DNA of 64,000 bases from Terebella lapidaria (lineage: Eukaryota; Annelida; Polychaeta; Terebellida; Terebellidae): positions 22,817,106 to 22,881,105 of the forward strand of contig OX424560.1 of assembly GCA_949152475.1 (NCBI GenBank), given 5' to 3'. Shown here in pieces: positions 52,973 through 64,000 of this stretch. Each line of letters opens with the position of its first letter. Position 1 is the first letter of the stretch. The position numbers were made by a program, and so were the translations under genes. The notes under the pieces were generated by a model, which saw only the letters and a list, made by a program, of their open reading frames with translations, searched no databases and was not told the origin of the DNA.

Positions 52973-55004
52973 TGAAGCAATCGCTCAAAGAGCTAGGACT
53001 TGGCAAAATAAAGTTAATGAACTTGAAGAGAAGTCTATAAACCAGCTAAAAAACGTTCTGAGAGAGAATTGAATAGTTCTTTTCTTCACAAATTATCTAT
53101 TTGCTAAATGGCGAAGTTATGCTATAAAAAACATGATCCCGTAAGTTAGAGAGAAAAAAAACAAGTTTGAGAGAGAGTTGAACCCGGGTCTATGGATTCA
53201 AAGTCCTGAGCTCTATGCACAGCACCAAAGTTGCCGACAGTGTGAAATGGTGTATTTATTGTATGTACTGCTAAAAACCGGGAATGGGGCTGGTTCCTTT
53301 GCCGGTTCGTCACCCCCAGCAGTCCTAATATAAGGGAGCCTGTCGCTTGACCCAGACTGTATTTAGACAAGAGTTTTAGGCTTTATTATATCAGTTGGAC
53401 ACCTCTGAGTCTGAAAACAAAAGAATTGTTTTGTTGTTTGAGATGTGCACTTGGATACATATATGATATACTGTACTACTGCTCAACCGAGTGTGTATAT
53501 TTAGAAGGGGACATGTCCACAGGGGGTAATCGTTTCTGCAGCTTATTGGCGTGTGAACGGATTGAGAATCAGATTCACCCCACTGCTCGTTCTACTTTGA
53601 TATCTCGGCGAGTTTTCAATTTATTCCAAATGTGAAAAGTGGACCATAAAGTAGAATTAACACTGCCACTGACTGCATGAAAAGCCTCGTAATTGAAAGT
53701 TCAGTAAATTTTTGAAAATTGGAACCATTGAAACATAAAATGTATTTGAAAAACCCAAAGACTGATAGGATTCGGATCTTTTGTGACGTCATTAATAGAG
53801 CTATTTTTCTCAAAATCATTCTGTCAAGAGCCATTATCCCACAGAATATCTACATCAAATTTGAAAAGAATCAAGCAACAAATGTGGACGCTATGAGTAT
53901 GAAAAGACAAACAAATGAATTTTTCTCCAATTTTCCGTCATAAAAAGGTCAATTAGGCCATTACCACTGCAATTATTGAACTGATATTTGTCAAATAGCT
54001 TCAGTAGGCATCCCCAATACTTCCCAGAGCACCGGATCAACAATAATCATGAATGGTTTATGCATCTCATGTAAACAATCAATTGAAGTATGATAAAATC
54101 ACGTTTCACGTCATTATGACGTCATATGACGTCAGATTCCAAAAATAAGAACATATATCGAAACTACTCGCGAAGACCTTTCAAACGAGTTATTACTCGA
54201 TATTTTCGCGAAAGGTCAAGGTCAAGGTCATTTTTTGGGTCAACTTCGACCTCAGGCGCTTGCAAAGGCTATCGGCCATACGCCTTAGGTGTAAATACAA
54301 AAGTTGATAGGCTAAGTGAGTGCAATACTTTGGATTTACTTCCGCGTTTCTATCTTTCTTAGTTCCTGAGATATAGGGACCTACATGGTTTTCACTTGCA
54401 GGTCAATATTGACCTTGGCTTTCGACCTTCGACCTTGAATTTTTTTGGAACACAAGAACGTATCCTTGACTATAAACTGGTTTATCATTAAGATTTTTAA
54501 GCACATTATTGACGCTTTTATCAGCATGGACAGCTTGAAACATGCAATTTCGCTTATAATGGGACCGATTTCGTTGCCATAGAAACGTCAATTACGTCAT
54601 AACGGATTGACCGATCGCGCTAAAAATTGACATTGACCATAAGGGACCGGTCCGACATCGTTTCCAAGCATCAGATCGAAAATCGGAGGAGGTGACCTCC
54701 AAGGTCAAATATTCGACCTCAGGCGAACTTCTCAAGGTCAAGGTCAAATGTCAAGGTCAAGGTCACAAAAGATAGAACTCGAGTATATCTACCATATGCA
54801 CTTGATTTGAAGTCTCTACGACAATTAGAACTGGAGTTATGGTCACTTATGTGTTTTCGACGTTTTGCTTGACCTTGACCTTGACCTTTGACCTAGACTC
54901 ACCAAAAGTGTGCGGTGCCTGCCTGTTATCCTACAGATTACATACCCCAAGTTAGGTAACAATCACTGTACAATTGCGACCTGTAGAGCAGTAACAGATA
55001 AACA

Positions 55005-55046
<42 letters not shown>

Positions 55047-55092
55047 CCAACCGACCAACATACTTGCCGAATCTTTAGATTCCGGCAAGTAA
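52973..55092 (+). repeat. Array unit 26
   Basis: Length 2120 bp with (AATC)9 at 55008-55043 and the tRNA-Gln-like element at 53164-53234 (minus). Private C to T at 53793, two bases beyond the first CRE palindrome, which stays intact. Confidence 0.98.
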
Positions 55093-57124
55093 TGAAGCAA
55101 TCGCTCAAAGAGCTAGGACTTGGCAAAATAAAGTTAATGAACTTGAAGAGAAGTCTATAAACCAGCTAAAAAACGTTCTGAGAGAGAATTGAATAGTTCT
55201 TTTCTTCACAAATTATCTATTTGCTAAATGGCGAAGTTATGCTATAAAAAACATGATCCCGTAAGTTAGAGAGAAAAAAAACAAGTTTGAGAGAGAGTTG
55301 AACCCGGGTCTATGGATTCAAAGTCCTGAGCTCTATGCACAGCACCAAAGTTGCCGACAGTGTGAAATGGTGTATTTATTGTATGTACTGCTAAAAACCG
55401 GGAATGGGGCTGGTTCCTTTGCCGGTTCGTCACCCCCAGCAGTCCTAATATAAGGGAGCCTGTCGCTTGACCCAGACTGTATTTAGACAAGAGTTTTAGG
55501 CTTTATTATATCAGTTGGACACCTCTGAGTCTGAAAACAAAAGAATTGTTTTGTTGTTTGAGATGTGCACTTGGATACATATATGATATACTGTACTACT
55601 GCTCAACCGAGTGTGTATATTTAGAAGGGGACATGTCCACAGGGGGTAATCGTTTCTGCAGCTTATTGGCGTGTGAACGGATTGAGAATCAGATTCACCC
55701 CACTGCTCGTTCTACTTTGATATCTCGGCGAGTTTTCAATTTATTCCAAATGTGAAAAGTGGACCATAAAGTAGAATTAACACTGCCACTGACTGCATGA
55801 AAAGCCTCGTAATTGAAAGTTCAGTAAATTTTTGAAAATTGGAACCATTGAAACATAAAATGTATTTGAAAAACCCAAAGACTGATAGGATTCGGATCTT
55901 TTGTGACGTCATCAATAGAGCTATTTTTCTCAAAATCATTCTGTCAAGAGCCATTATCCCACAGAATATCTACATCAAATTTGAAAAGAATCAAGCAACA
56001 AATGTGGACGCTATGAGTATGAAAAGACAAACAAATGAATTTTTCTCCAATTTTCCGTCATAAAAAGGTCAATTAGGCCATTACCACTGCAATTATTGAA
56101 CTGATATTTGTCAAATAGCTTCAGTAGGCATCCCCAATACTTCCCAGAGCACCGGATCAACAATAATCATGAATGGTTTATGCATCTCATGTAAACAATC
56201 AATTGAAGTATGATAAAATCACGTTTCACGTCATTATGACGTCATATGACGTCAGATTCCAAAAATAAGAACATATATCGAAACTACTCGCGAAGACCTT
56301 TCAAACGAGTTATTACTCGATATTTTCGCGAAAGGTCAAGGTCAAGGTCATTTTTTGGGTCAACTTCGACCTCAGGCGCTTGCAAAGGCTATCGGCCATA
56401 CGCCTTAGGTGTAAATACAAAAGTTGATAGGCTAAGTGAGTGCAATACTTTGGATTTACTTCCGCGTTTCTATCTTTCTTAGTTCCTGAGATATAGGGAC
56501 CTACATGGTTTTCACTTGCAGGTCAATATTGACCTTGGCTTTCGACCTTCGACCTTGAATTTTTTTGGAACACAAGAACGTATCCTTGACTATAAACTGG
56601 TTTATCATTAAGATTTTTAAGCACATTATTGACGCTTTTATCAGCATGGACAGCTTGAAACATGCAATTTCGCTTATAATGGGACCGATTTCGTTGCCAT
56701 AGAAACGTCAATTACGTCATAACGGATTGACCGATCGCGCTAAAAATTGACATTGACCATAAGGGACCGGTCCGACATCGTTTCCAAGCATCAGATCGAA
56801 AATCGGAGGAGGTGACCTCCAAGGTCAAATATTCGACCTCAGGCGAACTTCTCAAGGTCAAGGTCAAATGTCAAGGTCAAGGTCACAAAAGATAGAACTC
56901 GAGTATATCTACCATATGCACTTGATTTGAAGTCTCTACGACAATTAGAACTGGAGTTATGGTCACTTATGTGTTTTCGACGTTTTGCTTGACCTTGACC
57001 TTGACCTTTGACCTAGACTCACCAAAAGTGTGCGGTGCCTGCCTGTTATCCTACAGATTACATACCCCAAGTTAGGTAACAATCACTGTACAATTGCGAC
57101 CTGTAGAGCAGTAACAGATAAACA

Positions 57125-57162
<38 letters not shown>

Positions 57163-57208
57163 CCAACCGACCAACATACTTGCCGAATCTTTAGATTCCG
57201 GCAAGTAA
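55093..57208 (+). repeat. Array unit 27
   Basis: Length 2116 bp through (AATC)8 at 57128-57159. The tRNA-Gln-like element is at 55284-55354 (minus). Confidence 0.98.
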
Positions 57209-59240
57209 TGAAGCAATCGCTCAAAGAGCTAGGACTTGGCAAAATAAAGTTAATGAACTTGAAGAGAAGTCTATAAACCAGCTAAAAAACGTTCTGAGAG
57301 AGAATTGAATAGTTCTTTTCTTCACAAATTATCTATTTGCTAAATGGCGAAGTTATGCTATAAAAAACATGATCCCGTAAGTTAGAGAGAAAAAAAACAA
57401 GTTTGAGAGAGAGTTGAACCCGGGTCTATGGATTCAAAGTCCTGAGCTCTATGCACAGCACCAAAGTTGCCGACAGTGTGAAATGGTGTATTTATTGTAT
57501 GTACTGCTAAAAACCGGGAATGGGGCTGGTTCCTTTGCCGGTTCGTCACCCCCAGCAGTCCTAATATAAGGGAGCCTGTCGCTTGACCCAGACTGTATTT
57601 AGACAAGAGTTTTAGGCTTTATTATATCAGTTGGACACCTCTGAGTCTGAAAACAAAAGAATTGTTTTGTTGTTTGAGATGTGCACTTGGATACATATAT
57701 GATATACTGTACTACTGCTCAACCGAGTGTGTATATTTAGAAGGGGACATGTCCACAGGGGGTAATCGTTTCTGCAGCTTATTGGCGTGTGAACGGATTG
57801 AGAATCAGATTCACCCCACTGCTCGTTCTACTTTGATATCTCGGCGAGTTTTCAATTTATTCCAAATGTGAAAAGTGGACCATAAAGTAGAATTAACACT
57901 GCCACTGACTGCATGAAAAGCCTCGTAATTGAAAGTTCAGTAAATTTTTGAAAATTGGAACCATTGAAACATAAAATGTATTTGAAAAACCCAAAGACTG
58001 ATAGGATTCGGATCTTTTGTGACGTCATCAATAGAGCTATTTTTCTCAAAATCATTCTGTCAAGAGCCATTATCCCACAGAATATCTACATCAAATTTGA
58101 AAAGAATCAAGCAACAAATGTGGACGCTATGAGTATGAAAAGACAAACAAATGAATTTTTCTCCAATTTTCCGTCATAAAAAGGTCAATTAGGCCATTAC
58201 CACTGCAATTATTGAACTGATATTTGTCAAATAGCTTCAGTAGGCATCCCCAATACTTCCCAGAGCACCGGATCAACAATAATCATGAATGGTTTATGCA
58301 TCTCATGTAAACAATCAATTGAAGTATGATAAAATCACGTTTCACGTCATTATGACGTCATATGACGTCAGATTCCAAAAATAAGAACATATATCGAAAC
58401 TACTCGCGAAGACCTTTCAAACGAGTTATTACTCGATATTTTCGCGAAAGGTCAAGGTCAAGGTCATTTTTTGGGTCAACTTCGACCTCAGGCGCTTGCA
58501 AAGGCTATCGGCCATACGCCTTAGGTGTAAATACAAAAGTTGATAGGCTAAGTGAGTGCAATACTTTGGATTTACTTCCGCGTTTCTATCTTTCTTAGTT
58601 CCTGAGATATAGGGACCTACATGGTTTTCACTTGCAGGTCAATATTGACCTTGGCTTTCGACCTTCGACCTTGAATTTTTTTGGAACACAAGAACGTATC
58701 CTTGACTATAAACTGGTTTATCATTAAGATTTTTAAGCACATTATTGACGCTTTTATCAGCATGGACAGCTTGAAACATGCAATTTCGCTTATAATGGGA
58801 CCGATTTCGTTGCCATAGAAACGTCAATTACGTCATAACGGATTGACCGATCGCGCTAAAAATTGACATTGACCATAAGGGACCGGTCCGACATCGTTTC
58901 CAAGCATCAGATCGAAAATCGGAGGAGGTGACCTCCAAGGTCAAATATTCGACCTCAAGCGAACTTCTCAAGGTCAAGGTCAAATGTCAAGGTCAAGGTC
59001 ACAAAAGATAGAACTCGAGTATATCTACCATATGCACTTGATTTGAAGTCTCTACGACAATTAGAACTGGAGTTATGGTCACTTATGTGTTTTCGACGTT
59101 TTGCTTGACCTTGACCTTGACCTTTGACCTAGACTCACCAAAAGTGTGCGGTGCCTGCCTGTTATCCTACAGATTACATACCCCAAGTTAGGTAACAATC
59201 ACTGTACAATTGCGACCTGTAGAGCAGTAACAGATAAACA

Positions 59241-59286
<46 letters not shown>

Positions 59287-59332
59287 CCAACCGACCAACA
59301 TACTTGCCGAATCTTTAGATTCCGGCAAGTAA
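57209..59332 (+). repeat. Array unit 28
   Basis: Length 2124 bp through (AATC)10 at 59244-59283. The tRNA-Gln-like element is at 57400-57470 (minus). Private G to A at 58958. Confidence 0.98.
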
Positions 59333-61358
59333 TGAAGCAATCGCTCAAAGAGCTAGGACTTGGCAAAATAAAGTTAATGAACTTGAAGAGAAGTCTATAA
59401 ACCAGCTAAAAAACGTTCTGAGAGAGAATTGAATAGTTCTTTTCTTCACAAATTATCTATTTGCTAAATGGCGAAGTTATGCTATAAAAAACATGATCCC
59501 GTAAGTTAGAGAGAAAAAAAACAAGTTTGAGAGAGAGTTGAACCCGGGTCTATGGATTCAAAGTCCTGAGCTCTATGCACAGCACCAAAGTTGCCGACAG
59601 TGTGAAATGGTGTATTTATTGTATGTACTGCTAAAAACCGGGAATGGGGCTGGTTCCTTTGCCGGTTCGTCACCCCCAGCAGTCCTAATATAAGGGAGCC
59701 TGTCGCTTGACCCAGACTGTATTTAGACAAGAGTTTTAGGCTTTATTATATCAGTTGGACACCTCTGAGTCTGAAAACAAAAGAATTGTTTTGTTGTTTG
59801 AGATGTGCACTTGGATACATATATGATATACTGTACTACTGCTCAACCGAGTGTGTATATTTAGAAGGGGACATGTCCACAGGGGGTAATCGTTTCTGCA
59901 GCTTATTGGCGTGTGAACGGATTGAGAATCAGATTCACCCCACTGCTCGTTCTACTTTGATATCTCGGCGAGTTTTCAATTTATTCCAAATGTGAAAAGT
60001 GGACCATAAAGTAGAATTAACACTGCCACTGACTGCATGAAAAGCCTCGTAATTGAAAGTTCAGTAAATTTTTGAAAATTGGAACCATTGAAACATAAAA
60101 TGTATTTGAAAAACCCAAAGACTGATAGGATTCGGATCTTTTGTGACGTCATCAATAGAGCTATTTTTCTCGAAATCATTCTGTCAAGAGCCATTATCCC
60201 ACAGAATATCTACATCAAATTTGAAAAGAATCAAGCAACAAATGTGGACGCTATGAGTATGAAAAGACAAACAAATGAATTTTTCTCCAATTTTCCGTCA
60301 TAAAAAGGTCAATTAGGCCATTACCACTGCAATTATTGAACTGATATTTGTCAAATAGCTTCAGTAGGCATCCCCAATACTTCCCAGAGCACCGGATCAA
60401 CAATAATCATGAATGGTTTATGCATCTCATGTAAACAATCAATTGAAGTATGATAAAATCACGTTTCACGTCATTATGACGTCATATGACGTCAGATTCC
60501 AAAAATAAGAACATATATCGAAACTACTCGCGAAGACCTTTCAAACGAGTTATTACTCGATATTTTCGCGAAAGGTCAAGGTCATTTTTTGGGTCAACTT
60601 CGACCTCAGGCGCTTGCAAAGGCTATCGGCCATACGCCTTAGGTGTAAATACAAAAGTTGATAGGCTAAGTGAGTGCAATACTTTGGATTTACTTCCGCG
60701 TTTCTATCTTTCTTAGTTCCTGAGATATAGGGACCTACATGGTTTTCACTTGCAGGTCAATATTGACCTTGGCTTTCGACCTTCGACCTTGAATTTTTTT
60801 GGAACACAAGAACGTATCCTTGACTATAAACTGGTTTATCATTAAGATTTTTAAGCACATTATTGACGCTTTTATCAGCATGGACAGCTTGAAACATGCA
60901 ATTTCGCTTATAATGGGACCGATTTCGTTGCCATAGAAACGTCAATTACGTCATAACGGATTGACCGATCGCGCTAAAAATTGACATTGACCATAAGGGA
61001 CCGGTCCGACATCGTTTCCAAGCATCAGATCGAAAATCGGAGGAGGTGACCTCCAAGGTCAAATATTCGACCTCAGGCGAACTTCTCAAGGTCAAGGTCA
61101 AATGTCAAGGTCAAGGTCACAAAAGATAGAACTCGAGTATATCTACCATATGCACTTGATTTGAAGTCTCTACGACAATTAGAACTGGAGTTATGGTCAC
61201 TTATGTGTTTTCGACGTTTTGCTTGACCTTGACCTTGACCTTTGACCTAGACTCACCAAAAGTGTGCGGTGCCTGCCTGTTATCCTACAGATTACATACC
61301 CCAAGTTAGGTAACAATCACTGTACAATTGCGACCTGTAGAGCAGTAACAGATAAACA

Positions 61359-61396
<38 letters not shown>

Positions 61397-61442
61397 CCAA
61401 CCGACCAACATACTTGCCGAATCTTTAGATTCCGGCAAGTAA
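59333..61442 (+). repeat. Array unit 29 (shortest; lost one AGGTCA)
   Basis: Length 2110 bp, the shortest copy. Half-site cluster 1 has two AGGTCA copies (60573-60584) instead of three, and the microsatellite is (AATC)8 at 61362-61393. Private A to G at 60172. The tRNA-Gln-like element is at 59524-59594 (minus). Confidence 0.97.
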
Positions 61443-63474
61443 TGAAGCAATCGCTCAAAGAGCTAGGACTTGGCAAAATAAAGTTAATGAACTTGAAGAG
61501 AAGTCTATAAACCAGCTAAAAAACGTTCTGAGAGAGAATTGAATAGTTCTTTTCTTCACAAATTATCTATTTGCTAAATGGCGAAGTTATGCTATAAAAA
61601 ACATGATCCCGTAAGTTAGAGAGAAAAAAAACAAGTTTGAGAGAGAGTTGAACCCGGGTCTATGGATTCAAAGTCCTGAGCTCTATGCACAGCACCAAAG
61701 TTGCCGACAGTGTGAAATGGTGTATTTATTGTATGTACTGCTAAAAACCGGGAATGGGGCTGGTTCCTTTGCCGGTTCGTCACCCCCAGCAGTCCTAATA
61801 TAAGGGAGCCTGTCGCTTGACCCAGACTGTATTTAGACAAGAGTTTTAGGCTTTATTATATCAGTTGGACACCTCTGAGTCTGAAAACAAAAGAATTGTT
61901 TTGTTGTTTGAGATGTGCACTTGGATACATATATGATATACTGTACTACTGCTCAACCGAGTGTGTATATTTAGAAGGGGACATGTCCACAGGGGGTAAT
62001 CGTTTCTGCAGCTTATTGGCGTGTGAACGGATTGAGAATCAGATTCACCCCACTGCTCGTTCTACTTTGATATCTCGGCGAGTTTTCAATTTATTCCAAA
62101 TGTGAAAAGTGGACCATAAAGTAGAATTAACACTGCCACTGACTGCATGAAAAGCCTCGTAATTGAAAGTTCAGTAAATTTTTGAAAATTGGAACCATTG
62201 AAACATAAAATGTATTTGAAAAACCCAAAGACTGATAGGATTCGGATCTTTTGTGACGTCATCAATAGAGCTATTTTTCTCAAAATCATTCTGTCAAGAG
62301 CCATTATCCCACAGAATATCTACATCAAATTTGAAAAGAATCAAGCAACAAATGTGGACGCTATGAGTATGAAAAGACAAACAAATGAATTTTTCTCCAA
62401 TTTTCCGTCATAAAAAGGTCAATTAGGCCATTACCACTGCAATTATTGAACTGATATTTGTCAAATAGCTTCAGTAGGCATCCCCAATACTTCCCAGAGC
62501 ACCGGATCAACAATAATCATGAATGGTTTATGCATCTCATGTAAACAATCAATTGAAGTATGATAAAATCACGTTTCACGTCATTATGACGTCATATGAC
62601 GTCAGATTCCAAAAATAAGAACATATATCGAAACTACTCGCGAAGACCTTTCAAACGAGTTATTACTCGATATTTTCGCGAAAGGTCAAGGTCAAGGTCA
62701 TTTTTTGGGTCAACTTCGACCTCAGGCGCTTGCAAAGGCTATCGGCCATACGCCTTAGGTGTAAATACAAAAGTTGATAGGCTAAGTGAGTGCAATACTT
62801 TGGATTTACTTCCGCGTTTCTATCTTTCTTAGTTCCTGAGATATAGGGACCTACATGGTTTTCACTTGCAGGTCAATATTGACCTTGGCTTTCGACCTTC
62901 GACCTTGAATTTTTTTGGAACACAAGAACGTATCCTTGACTATAAACTGGTTTATCATTAAGATTTTTAAGCACATTATTGACGCTTTTATCAGCATGGA
63001 CAGCTTGAAACATGCAATTTCGCTTATAATGGGACCGATTTCGTTGCCATAGAAACGTCAATTACGTCATAACGGATTGACCGATCGCGCTAAAAATTGA
63101 CATTGACCATAAGGGACCGGTCCGACATCGTTTCCAAGCATCAGATCGAAAATCGGAGGAGGTGACCTCCAAGGTCAAATATTCGACCTCAGGCGAACTT
63201 CTCAAGGTCAAGGTCAAATGTCAAGGTCAAGGTCACAAAAGATAGAACTCGAGTATATCTACCATATGCACTTGATTTGAAGTCTCTACGACAATTAGAA
63301 CTGGAGTTATGGTCACTTATGTGTTTTCGACGTTTTGCTTGACCTTGACCTTGACCTTTGACCTAGACTCACCAAAAGTGTGCGGTGCCTGCCTGTTATC
63401 CTACAGATTACATACCCCAAGTTAGGTAACAATCACTGTACAATTGCGACCTGTAGAGCAGTAACAGATAAACA

Positions 63475-63524
<50 letters not shown>

Positions 63525-63570
63525 CCAACCGACCAACATACTTGCCGAATCTTTAGATTCCGGCAAGTAA
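61443..63570 (+). repeat. Array unit 30 (terminal unit)
   Basis: Length 2128 bp, the last copy before unrelated sequence. It has the longest microsatellite of the array, (AATC)11 at 63478-63521. The tRNA-Gln-like element is at 61634-61704 (minus). The unit is complete to its terminal hairpin (63541-63567), after which the array stops. Confidence 0.98.
63541..63570 (+). other. Right end of array: last hairpin plus TAA, junction to flank
   Basis: The terminal hairpin (63541-63567) is complete and followed by TAA, then by sequence absent from the array. Internal joints read CAAGTAATGAAGC and this junction reads CAAGTAACTAGAAG. The shared AA makes the break ambiguous by two bases. Confidence 0.9.
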
Positions 63571-63685
63571 CTAGAAGCTTCATAGAACATGACTGAGAAA
63601 AAAAATCGCGACTCGGTTACGATGTTTTGACAGGGCAGTCGAACACGGCACCGACAATTTTACGATAATTTTCGAAAACAACACG
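63571..63685 (+). repeat. Flank direct repeat, copy 1 (115 bp)
   Basis: Begins CTAGAAG right at the array junction and ends ACACG. It matches 63764-63878 over its whole 115 bp with about 13 mismatches and no gap (about 89% identity), so it is far older or less homogenised than the array. No coding potential seen. Confidence 0.9.
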
Positions 63686-63763
63686 CATTATACTCGGTCT
63701 GTTAAAAAATGTCTAGCACAGTCAATAATTGAGATATTCACGATATGACAACTGATATACAAA
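63686..63763. other. Spacer between flank repeats
   Basis: A 78-bp AT-rich stretch between the two flank repeats, giving a 193-bp offset. Nothing recognisable is seen in it. Confidence 0.6.
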
Positions 63764-63878
63764 CTAGAAGGTCCATAGAACATGACTGAGAAAAAAAATC
63801 GCGGCTCGATGAAGATGCCTTGACAGGGGAGTGAAACACGGCACCGACAATTTTACGATAATTTCCGAAAAAAACACG
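63764..63878 (+). repeat. Flank direct repeat, copy 2 (115 bp)
   Basis: Second copy of the flank repeat, preceded by AA as copy 1 is. Similarity to copy 1 stops at ACACG, so it is a local duplication or two copies of a dispersed repeat rather than a longer satellite within this window. Confidence 0.9.
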
Positions 63879-64000
63879 TGACTATTTAAATGACTACTTA
63901 AATATTCCCAATATCTTTTTTTTAAAAGTTAATTACTGCTTAAGCGTGGGAGATTCGAATGTTCTCACAGTCTATTTCAAATAACCAAGGAAACGTTTCC
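63879..64000. other. AT-rich unique flank, nothing recognised
   Basis: The last 122 bp, AT-rich with a T8 run at about 63916-63923. No gene, RNA or repeat is recognised. Confidence 0.6.

Larger units (their letters stand above)
1..63570 (+). repeat. Macrosatellite array: 30 head-to-tail units of ~2120 bp
   Basis: The same ~2120-bp sequence recurs 30 times in one orientation with no spacer and no inserted element. Unit lengths are 2120 bp in most copies, and 2110, 2114, 2116, 2124, 2127 and 2128 bp in the rest. The differences are explained by 4-bp steps in an (AATC)n tract, two losses of one 6-bp AGGTCA/TGACCT repeat, and one 3-bp gain. Single-base variants are very rare (about 13 seen by eye), so units are over 99.9% identical. 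Phase is set by the right end of the array: each unit is taken to end with the hairpin plus TAA. The left end lies outside the window. No long open frame exists in any frame, so this is read as non-coding satellite DNA, possibly built from a mobile element. Confidence 0.99.

Noticed and set aside
1..63570. CRISPR array
   Set aside because: The repeated unit is 2.1 kb with no short repeat-spacer alternation and no cas gene.
1..63570. rDNA, histone or snRNA gene cluster
   Set aside because: No rRNA core sequence, histone frame or recognisable snRNA is present in the unit. The 5S-like segment is too degraded to be a gene.
1..63570. Concatemer of a small circular virus or plasmid (about 2.1 kb)
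   Set aside because: There is no Rep or capsid frame, no origin nonanucleotide in the hairpin loop, and the array joins chromosomal-looking flank sequence.
63568..63574. CTAG after the last hairpin as a canonical Helitron CTRR end
   Set aside because: The same ACTAGAAG context starts flank repeat copy 2 (63763-63770), so CTAG belongs to the flank. Internal unit joints lack it.

Overview
The window is almost entirely one tandem array. From base 1 to base 63570 a single unit of about 2120 bp is repeated head to tail 30 times, all in the same orientation. The first unit lacks its first 21 bp because the window opens inside it, so the left end of the array is not visible. Units are nearly identical: by eye I find about 13 single-base differences, one short complex change and two 6-bp losses over about 63.5 kb. 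The other length differences come from an (AATC)n microsatellite with 8 to 11 copies. No other sequence interrupts the array. It is a macrosatellite or long-unit satellite that was either amplified recently or kept uniform by strong homogenisation.

I see no convincing protein-coding gene. The open frames in each unit are 60-84 codons long, lie on both strands, overlap one another, resemble no family I recognise, and are broken or changed by the few variants. What each unit does hold, in order (reference unit 2100-4219), is: an AT-rich leader; a tRNA-Gln(TTG)-like sequence on the minus strand with a good B box and a T8 Pol III-type terminator right behind it (2281-2361); a long featureless stretch; one and then two perfect CRE palindromes (TGACGTCA); three clusters of AGGTCA/TGACCT nuclear-receptor-type half-sites; a segment with ordered motifs reminiscent of 5S rRNA genes; the (AATC)n tract; and a terminal imperfect hairpin (CTTGCCG...CGGCAAG).

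The array stops right after this hairpin (63541-63567 plus TAA) and passes into unrelated sequence (63571-64000), which contains two 115-bp direct repeats that are about 89% identical. A microsatellite followed by a terminal hairpin that marks the array boundary is the layout expected of a non-autonomous Helitron/Helentron-type (HINE/DINE-like) element. A head-to-tail array is what rolling-circle replication past its terminator would leave. This is inference, because no Rep/helicase gene and no left end are present.

Organism: a eukaryote, most likely an animal. The tRNA-derived Pol III element, the satellite organisation and the AGGTCA-rich and CRE-rich non-coding DNA resemble repeats I associate with marine invertebrates, molluscs in particular. 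The sequence alone does not fix the taxon.
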